Source: Vulcanimicrobiota bacterium (lineage in GTDB: Bacteria > Vulcanimicrobiota > Xenobia > Xenobiales > JADMJV01). From it: a DNA stretch of 64,000 nt. This document shows positions 58,647 to 64,000 of the stretch, piece by piece. The notes under the pieces were generated by a model that was not told where the DNA came from, ran no database searches, and was given only the letters and a program-made list of their open reading frames with translations. Location: positions 62,001 through 126,000 of the forward strand of contig JAHBVR010000024.1 of the NCBI GenBank assembly GCA_019637395.1. Reading direction: 5' to 3'. Each line of letters opens with the position of its first letter. The first letter of the stretch is position 1. The translations under genes and the position numbers were made by a program.

Positions 58647-58854
58647 ATGGGCTGGGCTGCTGCGGGCCATAGGCGCCGGCACCGCCGAAAGGATTGTAGG
58701 GCTGCTGGTAGCCGCCGCCTCCCTGGAACTGGCTGAGCATCACCTGCATCAGTTGAGCGATGATCTGCATGATGGCCTGCATTGGATTGAAGCCACCGGG
58801 GCCCGGCAGGGGCCGCGGTTGCGGCGGCGTGGTTGGAAATCTTGCTAAAGCCAT
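58597..58854 (-). CDS. Small Pro/Gly/Tyr-rich protein
   Basis: An 85-aa protein. ATG 58854 has GGGGAGG at 7-base spacing. After a Pro-rich start (FPTTPPQPRPLPGPGG) comes one amphipathic/hydrophobic helix (MQAIMQIIAQLMQVMLSQF), then a tail GGGGYQQPYNPFGGAGAYGP rich in Gly, Tyr and Pro. It resembles self-assembling or surface-associated proteins. The 3' end overlaps the PPDK-like gene by 50 bases on the other strand. No family recognised. Confidence 0.65.
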   Translation of the reverse strand: MALARFPTTPPQPRPLPGPGGFNPMQAIMQIIAQLMQVMLSQFQGGGGYQQPYNPFGGAGAYGPQQPSPFNFYGGAGAGGGGYLV

Positions 58855-58929
58855 ATTGGATCCTCCCCAGAATCTGTATCTATTGGACCAGTATAAGTAG
58901 CGTATGTTTCCAAATCGTAAAGTGGACGA

Positions 58930-60264
58930 TTAAAAATTCCCCTTAATTACCCCGGCCACTTCCAGGCGTTCGATGGCCTGTCGACACTGGGTGCGGGAGA
59001 ACTCCAGCATGGCGGCGTTGCCGCTGGCGGCCAGGCCGCGTAGAGTTTCAGCCGCTTCGCGCATCAATTGCAGGCCTTCCTGGATGGCCTCCAGACGCGC
59101 ATCTGCCTGGGAAATTTTGGCCGTTTCTTTTTGCATTTTGGCGGCGGCGTCGTCCAGGTGTTGAGCGGCCGCGCGCACGGTATCGGCGTCGCACTGCCCT
59201 GCCGCCAGGGCGTAGGCCGGATCCAGTACGGAGCGGAATAAAACCGGCATTCCTTGAGTATGAGGACTGGCGGGAATGGGTTGGGGAGCGGCCGGCGCGG
59301 GAGCGGAGGCGGCCACGGTGGAGGCCAGCGTCTTGGCGCTGGCCTCCAGTTGCCCGGCACTGGCTACCAGATCTTCAAAGCCCGTGCGCTCCCGCAAACA
59401 ATGCTCCATTTTGTCCAGGCTGCTGAGCACGAAGTTGAGGCGGCGCATGACCAAAAGCATGCCGCCGGGCGGCACCACCGAACGCAGACTGGTGCGGCAC
59501 TGGCGGATCACGGTGAGCAGAAAGTCCACTTCCTCGTCCGCTCCGGTGCAGATTTCCAGGGCCTGAAACACACGATTCACGGCCGGAATGGGAGTTGGGC
59601 CTTTTTCGGCGCCGGGACGCAGCGGTTCTTCCAGCAGTCCGGCCAGGCGCGGAGCCAGTTCGGTCACGTCCTGTTCAATGTCGGGAAGTGGCCCGCCGGA
59701 CTGGGCGGTAGCCGATACCGCTTCCAGCAGTTGCTGCAGATGGTAGATCTGTTGGGCCGCCACCGGCGAAACGTTGCGGGCGGCCAGTTCGAAGCGCAGC
59801 CACTGGACGAAACTGGGTGAGTCTTTTAGCATGGCCAGCAGCCGCCCGCGATCACCGCCCTGGCGAGCCACGGCGTAGTGGGTCAGCAGGCGATTGAGAT
59901 AGGGGAAGACGGTGACTCCTTCGGTCAGGGTGGCCTGGTGCTCGGTCTGGGCGGATCGCACCGAGTTGACATTCCGTTCCGCTTCGTCGACGCTCAGGCT
60001 GAGCGCGCGCGGATCTTCAGCCAGGGAAGCCTGGCGCATGCGGGCCAAGCCGCCTAAATATTCGTTGAGTGCCTCGGCAATTTTCTCCCGGGTGGGAACG
60101 GGCATTTCGATGTCGTACTCGGCATCGGCCAAAAATTGGCGCAGGGTGTGCTGGGTGGTCAATTCCACCGATTCGATCAAGGGCGCCATGTCTATCATCG
60201 GCTCGGCTCCGCCCGCGGCCGCTCGGACTCGCGTCAACAATTCTTCGGTACGCACGGAGCCCAC
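58930..60264 (-). CDS. Unknown helical protein
   Basis: A 444-aa protein, helical throughout, with no signal peptide, membrane span or metal motif. Ala/Leu/Glu-rich heptads suggest a rod or scaffold (for example REKIAEALNEYLGGLARMRQ and FEDLVASAGQLEASAKTLAS). A Pro/Ala linker lies about residues 320-340. GTG 60264 or GTG 60255 may be the start, the former chosen by length. It diverges from the 60327 gene with a 62-base intergenic region. I do not recognise a family. Confidence 0.65.
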   Translation of the reverse strand: MGSVRTEELLTRVRAAAGGAEPMIDMAPLIESVELTTQHTLRQFLADAEYDIEMPVPTREKIAEALNEYLGGLARMRQASLAEDPRALSLSVDEAERNVNSVRSAQTEHQATLTEGVTVFPYLNRLLTHYAVARQGGDRGRLLAMLKDSPSFVQWLRFELAARNVSPVAAQQIYHLQQLLEAVSATAQSGGPLPDIEQDVTELAPRLAGLLEEPLRPGAEKGPTPIPAVNRVFQALEICTGADEEVDFLLTVIRQCRTSLRSVVPPGGMLLVMRRLNFVLSSLDKMEHCLRERTGFEDLVASAGQLEASAKTLASTVAASAPAPAAPQPIPASPHTQGMPVLFRSVLDPAYALAAGQCDADTVRAAAQHLDDAAAKMQKETAKISQADARLEAIQEGLQLMREAAETLRGLAASGNAAMLEFSRTQCRQAIERLEVAGVIKGNF

Positions 60265-60326
60265 TTCGGTGGAGTAAAATCGGCTCCTTCGGGAGGCTCC
60301 GGCCTGATCCGGTCGAACGGGGACGA

Positions 60327-61112
60327 ATGTCGTTGCGTGCTCTTTGCCTGACTCTGCTGTTGAGCGGTCCGGTGCTCTCGGAGCCGGTTCCTTTTGTCAC
60401 GCCGGACGGTATGGCGAAAGCCGTTTTCCCGGCGGCCGTACCTGATCATCCCGAAGGTTTTATGCTAACCCACGGCGACAGTTCTTATTTTTTCAAGCTC
60501 TTTCCTTGGGCCGAGAGCGATACTTCAGGTTACTTCGAGCTGTGCAAGCGGCACACGCTTTCGCAACCCGGCGGCGCGGTGCGAGATCTCCAGGCCGGAC
60601 CGGTCAAGGGGTTGGAGCGGCATACCGTTTCGGCGGGGCGACATCGGGTGACCCGCGAGTATGTGGCCAACGGCAACCTTTATACTTTTGTAGCTATGTA
60701 CCGTGATTCGCGGCAGCCGGCGGAAGTCGACGCCTTTTTTGATTCGATTGCTTTTGCCCCGGAAGCCACCAATCCCGCTCACTTGGGGCGGTCGCGGTTG
60801 GTCAATTGCAGCATTCGTCTGGATGGTTTGGTGCGTGCTTTCCGAGCCTACGCCGAGCAGCATGGCGGCGGCTATCCGGCCTCGCTGCAGCAATTGGTCC
60901 AGGCTCAATATCCGATTTTTACCACGTGTGAAAGCGGTGCGCCCTACGTTCTGCAAATTCAGGCCGATCATTTCACCATTCATTGTTCCGGTGATCACCA
61001 TCGCGAAGCCGGTTGCCCGGCCGATTTTCCGCGCATTGACCAGACTCGCCAGGTTTGGGAGGCTCCCGATCGGATTTTGCACCGGCCCGACACGGGCGTT
61101 CCGGGATTCTAG
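60327..61112 (+). CDS. Exported protein, paralog of the 54109 product
   Basis: A 261-aa exported protein. ATG 60327 follows GGGGA at 4-base spacing and gives signal peptide SLRALCLTLLLSGPVLS. The N-terminal 150 residues share the FPxxxxxHPEGF...EVDAFFDSIAF layout of the 54109 product. A C-terminal domain (LVRAFRAYAEQHGGGYPASL, then a strand pair with two Cys) may be separate and resembles a pilin-like tail in which short peptides such as YPASLQQL recur. It is followed 2 bases later by the DUF1877-like gene. Confidence 0.7.
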   Translation: MSLRALCLTLLLSGPVLSEPVPFVTPDGMAKAVFPAAVPDHPEGFMLTHGDSSYFFKLFPWAESDTSGYFELCKRHTLSQPGGAVRDLQAGPVKGLERHTVSAGRHRVTREYVANGNLYTFVAMYRDSRQPAEVDAFFDSIAFAPEATNPAHLGRSRLVNCSIRLDGLVRAFRAYAEQHGGGYPASLQQLVQAQYPIFTTCESGAPYVLQIQADHFTIHCSGDHHREAGCPADFPRIDQTRQVWEAPDRILHRPDTGVPGF

Positions 61113-61114
61113 GC

Positions 61115-61708
61115 ATGTCGCTGGAGGCCTTTTACCAATCGGTGCCGGCCCATTGTGAAGTCCTCAAGCGCTCGATTGCCGATGAGAACTATGGCCAGTT
61201 CTTGAACATGAAGTACCGGTTCAAGTCCGAGCAGCCGCATCCGATGTGGGAGGGAGAAGATGTGGCCTTCTGTCAGGATTTGAACCGTATGCTGGAGGCG
61301 CATCCGGGTTTACATGCCCGCAATTATACGCTGGCGGATCAGTGGGACGTGCTCGAGTATTTCATCTCTCCCTCGCGGCGCGCCGAGGATTACGAACATC
61401 CTGACCTGGGTCGCAAAGCAGTCAACGGCGAGCGTGAACTGGCCCCCCACCTGGTGGGGGCGGAAGGGGTGGCGCTGCGCTTCACGCCTCCCGAGACGGT
61501 GAAAAAGATTTTGACCTACCTGATGCAGACGGATTTTAAGGCGAAGTTCGATTTTCCGAAGATGTGCCAGGCGACTGTCTATAAGAATCGCGAGGATTGG
61601 ACGGCTGAGGCTTACTGGCCGTTTGTGGAAGGGCTTTTACGGGATTTAACCGGTTTTTATCGTCAGGCGGCCATCCACAATGAGGGGGTACTGGTCTGGA
61701 TTGATTAG
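61115..61708 (+). CDS. DUF1877/YfbM-like protein
   Basis: A 197-aa cytoplasmic protein. The mid-region pattern DQWDVLEYFIS (cf. KAW..lHyLL), then ALRFTPPETVKKILTYLMQT and a C-terminal FVEGLLRDLTGFYRQAAIHN matches the DUF1877 (YfbM) plan of a single alpha/beta domain, though the KAW signature is weak. Function of the family is unknown. ATG 61115 lies 2 bases after the previous stop. Its 3' end overlaps the convergent 86-aa gene by 4 bases. Confidence 0.55.
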   Translation: MSLEAFYQSVPAHCEVLKRSIADENYGQFLNMKYRFKSEQPHPMWEGEDVAFCQDLNRMLEAHPGLHARNYTLADQWDVLEYFISPSRRAEDYEHPDLGRKAVNGERELAPHLVGAEGVALRFTPPETVKKILTYLMQTDFKAKFDFPKMCQATVYKNREDWTAEAYWPFVEGLLRDLTGFYRQAAIHNEGVLVWID

Positions 61709-61965
61709 CTCTCGATGCCCAGAGCCCGTTTCCACCAGGAGGCCCGGACCGCAGGTCTGACCACGCGCCACTCCACGTTGAGCACTTCGCCCTGGGTATC
61801 CAGCAGGACCACCACTTCCTTTCCGTTTTCGGGAGAGGCGATGAGTTCCCAGTGCATCACGGGTGAACTGAGCTGGCGGCCTACGATGGGACGAGCAAAA
61901 TTGAAGCCGCGCTCGCGAGCGGCCGTGATGGCCAGTTGTTCCAGATGATAGCCGGCTTCTGACAT
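61705..61965 (-). CDS. Small protein coupled to the PilZ gene
   Basis: An 86-aa protein of unknown family, mostly beta with an N-terminal helix (EQLAITAARERGFNFARPIV) and strands MHWELIASPENGKEVVVLLD. ATG 61965 overlaps the upstream PilZ gene's stop as TGATG, so it is translationally coupled to it. No membrane or signal segment. Confidence 0.65.
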   Translation of the reverse strand: MSEAGYHLEQLAITAARERGFNFARPIVGRQLSSPVMHWELIASPENGKEVVVLLDTQGEVLNVEWRVVRPAVRASWWKRALGIES

Positions 61966-62954
61966 CAGACTTTACAGGGCCGCGAGATAAGTTCCAGCAG
62001 GGCTTCCCCGTCTTCGGCCTGCAGGCTGTAGCGCCGCCAGGCTCCCGGACCGAGACGCTCTTCTTCTTCGGCCGCCACGGCCTCCGACTGCATGCGGGCC
62101 ACTTCGGCGCAGCGCGCCGTTTCGCGATCTTCCAACCAGTGGCAAGCCGGAAATTCCAGCGTATGAATGGTTTCATCGGGCGTCACGAAGCGTACGAATA
62201 GTGAGCCGGAGGTGAGATTCCGAGAATAACCGTCCAGGCGGGCTTTGACCGGCAGGCACAGGGCTGGAGGTTCCGCTTTCGGCGGTGGAGGGGATGGCGG
62301 GGGGGAGGCCGCCGCGCTGGTTACCGCACCCGGCAACGGGTCGGCCAGGCGCGCCTGGTTGAGCAGTTTTTGCAGCCCCGAGGAAGCCCTCTCCTCCACG
62401 AAGCGAGCCAGATCATCCAGATCCTTTTGTTGTTGCGCGTCTTTGGGCAGAAAGCGCACTCCGCATTCATGGCCATCGCCGTTGGAGGTGGCTCGGGCCA
62501 CCTCGATGGGCACGGCCAGTGTGTCGAGACGAAAGCCTTCCAGGTCCAGGTTGAGCACGAAGCGTAATTTTTGCTTGATGGGACCTTTCAGTTGCAACTG
62601 GGCGCCACCTCGGCTGAAGTCGGTGACGGTGGCCTGGAACTGGGGGAGTTCCTTGGCTCGCGCTCGGATTTTGACGTCCACGCGCCGGCCCTGGCGCAAG
62701 ATGGGATCGTCTCCCCGGAATTCCAGTTGTTCGGGCAGTTCCGTGTCGACCACGGCCCGGTAGAGAAAGGTGCCGCCCGGCAATTCTTGCTCGGATTCGA
62801 GAAGGATGGGAACGGTCACCACTTTGCCGGTGCCGGGGGGAAGTTGCACGCGCACCTGAGTACGCGTGCCCAGGGTCATTCGTTTGCGCGAGCGCAACGT
62901 CAGGTTGCCGTTGCGCAGGTCCAGCGCCTCCACCAATCCAACCCTGGAAAACAT
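61965..62954 (-). CDS. PilZ-domain protein, likely c-di-GMP responsive
   Basis: A 329-aa protein. An N-terminal PilZN-like beta domain (1-95) precedes a PilZ domain with GRRVDVKIRARAKEL near 88-102, the Arg-rich switch, and DFSRGG at about 111-116, the D/NxSxxG motif. Both are c-di-GMP contacts. A Pro-rich linker (PPPSPPPPKAEPP) separates it from a C-terminal region without recognised fold. It lies between the TerB-like and the 86-aa genes, all tightly packed. A sensor for motility or surface-state regulation is plausible. Confidence 0.75.
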   Translation of the reverse strand: MFSRVGLVEALDLRNGNLTLRSRKRMTLGTRTQVRVQLPPGTGKVVTVPILLESEQELPGGTFLYRAVVDTELPEQLEFRGDDPILRQGRRVDVKIRARAKELPQFQATVTDFSRGGAQLQLKGPIKQKLRFVLNLDLEGFRLDTLAVPIEVARATSNGDGHECGVRFLPKDAQQQKDLDDLARFVEERASSGLQKLLNQARLADPLPGAVTSAAASPPPSPPPPKAEPPALCLPVKARLDGYSRNLTSGSLFVRFVTPDETIHTLEFPACHWLEDRETARCAEVARMQSEAVAAEEEERLGPGAWRRYSLQAEDGEALLELISRPCKV

Positions 62955-62955
62955 T

Positions 62956-63297
62956 CTAATTCTTGCGCCTCAACAATTCCAGTTGATTGGCCGAGATACC
63001 CCAGCGCACCGCCAGGTCGCCCAGCAGGGTCAATTCGGCCGGTTGGGGGTGTCCGTCGGCAAAGCAAACCTTGACCAACGCTTCCATACACTGCAAACGC
63101 TCGTGTTCGCTCATAGCAGCCTCCATCGATATGCTGGCCGGCGGCTGGCTCAGTCCCTGGTCCATCCAGGCCAACCGCTGCGCCAGCCGGACCCCTTTCT
63201 GCGCCAGCAAGTCCGCGATCAAGTCTACTTCGCTTTGTTTGACCACGCCGTCGGCCCAGGCCAGGCGGAAGAGCATCTGCGCTAGCTGCGTTTGCAT
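62956..63297 (-). CDS. TerB-like domain protein
   Basis: A 113-aa helical protein with two repeats of the TerB acidic motif: AWADGVVKQSEVDLIADLL and VCFADGHPQPAELTLLGDLA. TerB-like domains bind metal ions in tellurite-resistance and DjlA-type proteins. A single small TerB unit next to PilZ is typical of membrane or stress scaffolds; function is unproven. It ends 1 base before the PilZ gene start. Confidence 0.8.
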   Translation of the reverse strand: MQTQLAQMLFRLAWADGVVKQSEVDLIADLLAQKGVRLAQRLAWMDQGLSQPPASISMEAAMSEHERLQCMEALVKVCFADGHPQPAELTLLGDLAVRWGISANQLELLRRKN

Positions 63298-63416
63298 GCG
63301 CGGCTCTTCGCCAGGTACTGCAGAAATGCCCTCCGTTGATGCTGAGCCCAGGCCAAAGCTATCAAAGTTTTTTTGTCATAGTCTGGACATGCCCTTGGAG
63401 GAGCTTCTAAAATAGT

Positions 63417-64000
63417 TCACAGATTGGATTTGCGCAGGGGGAGAGCGTCCAGGGTGTCACGGTAGCCGCCGCTTTTACCGACCAGGAAGAGATAGGCCAG
63501 GATGGCGTAGAGCAGCATGGGCAGGACGGTGGCCGGGCCGGAGGCGGTCAGGAAGCGCACCGGCCCGTGGGCGGCGTAGGTGACGGGGTTGAGCAGCCAG
63601 ATGTAGAGTCCCATGCCGAAGAAAGCGCAGAACAGGGCGGGCAGGTTGAAGCCGTGCCAGAACCAGTAGTGGCCTTCAGGGGCGTCTTCGAAGACCTGGG
63701 AGACGTTGATGCGCCCGCGCCGCAACAGGAAGTAGTCGACCAGCAGCACCGCCGAGATGGGGGCGAACATGGTGGCGTTGTAGGCTAAAAACGCGCTGCC
63801 GCCGTCATACAGCCTGGAGGGCATGATCACGTAGGCCAGCACCGGGATGAAGCCCAACAAGGTGAGCTTTCCCCAGGGCAGAGCGCGCAGGGCGCCGATG
63901 TGCCGTAAGGCCAGGGCGGCGGTGTACATCATCATGGCCGAGGCGGACACATTGGCGATGGCCACCAGCAGCAGTGAGAGCACTCCGAAGAGAGGACCGC
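63417..64000 (-). CDS. NCS1-family nucleobase transporter, C-terminal part
   Basis: The frame is open to the window edge, and at least 190 residues of a polytopic membrane protein are visible (about five spans). APISAVLLVDYFLLRRGRI is the NCS1 (nucleobase:cation symporter-1) signature and is followed by a periplasmic loop. Members import uracil, allantoin, cytosine or thiamine precursors with Na+ or H+; the substrate cannot be chosen from this fragment. The start lies outside the window. Confidence 0.85.
   Translation of the reverse strand, partial: GPLFGVLSLLLVAIANVSASAMMMYTAALALRHIGALRALPWGKLTLLGFIPVLAYVIMPSRLYDGGSAFLAYNATMFAPISAVLLVDYFLLRRGRINVSQVFEDAPEGHYWFWHGFNLPALFCAFFGMGLYIWLLNPVTYAAHGPVRFLTASGPATVLPMLLYAILAYLFLVGKSGGYRDTLDALPLRKSNL

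Overview
This is a GC-rich bacterial chromosomal window of 64 kb, densely packed with genes on both strands. There is no 16S/23S rRNA, phage or IS element, and I cannot assign a phylum from sequence alone. Housekeeping anchors (RF3, Mfd, Pth, L25/CTC, MalQ, MsrA, three tRNAs, cardiolipin synthase) show an ordinary free-living genome. The many multi-gene ORFs sharing 4-base stop/start overlaps, minor pilins, TPR proteins and small Gly-rich proteins, together with unusually many eukaryote-like folds (caspase, calpain-like protease, archaemetzincin remnant, SET domain, EF-hand loops, Tudor-like domain, Vps4-like AAA), suggest a deep-branching environmental lineage rather than a well-studied one.

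Layout. 1-4.5 kb: LOG-family phosphoribohydrolase; a macrodomain-like protein overlapping a PIG-L deacetylase that has no AUG start; a short NAD(P)-binding reductase; a frameshifted gene behind an EF-hand protein. 4.8-9 kb: lipase-like hydrolase, small C39/papain-like fragment, unknown helical protein, large calpain-like protease. 9-16 kb: RF3 with a metallopeptidase; MoxR ATPase with a TraB-like partner; TetR regulator overlapping a double GNAT protein. 16-20 kb: Lys/Gly-rich small protein with a clear terminator, an acidic protein and a 1041-aa TPR protein with a 21-bp minisatellite. 20-28 kb (minus): Mfd, a secreted protein, hemolysin III and a pilV/pilW/pilX-like minor pilin set. 28-33 kb: membrane GAF-degenerate-GGDEF protein, Pth, L25, a compact divergent promoter region, tRNA-Gly, tRNA-Cys, tRNA-Val and MalQ.

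33-43 kb is the most unusual stretch. Two arrays of 15 tandem units each (33185-34150 and 41722-42635, period about 60 bp) are built from long inverted repeats. The core of one matches the reverse complement of the other, so they are diverged members of one hairpin satellite family, in opposite orientation and about 8 kb apart. Between them lie MsrA, a membrane protein, a YdeP-type molybdoenzyme, a zinc-ribbon protein, a Gly/Asn/Tyr-rich protein, a TPR membrane protein and a Vps4-like AAA ATPase. After array 2 come a SET-domain protein and a decayed archaemetzincin gene.

44.6-51.2 kb is a translationally coupled operon. It carries the conserved but uncharacterised STM4015-STM4014-STM4013-STM4012-STM4011 set (WGR+LRR protein, ATP-grasp, phosphatase/sulfatase-like hydrolase, HemN-like radical SAM, second radical SAM) plus a TPR protein as sixth coupled gene. 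The order and overlaps suggest one biosynthetic or modification pathway whose product is unknown. 51-64 kb: LolA-like protein, class D beta-lactamase, caspase-like protease with EF-hand and Tudor-like tail, DUF1328 protein, cardiolipin synthase overlapping a PPDK-like pseudoenzyme, paralogous secreted proteins, a TerB/PilZ operon and the C-terminal part of an NCS1 permease cut by the window edge.
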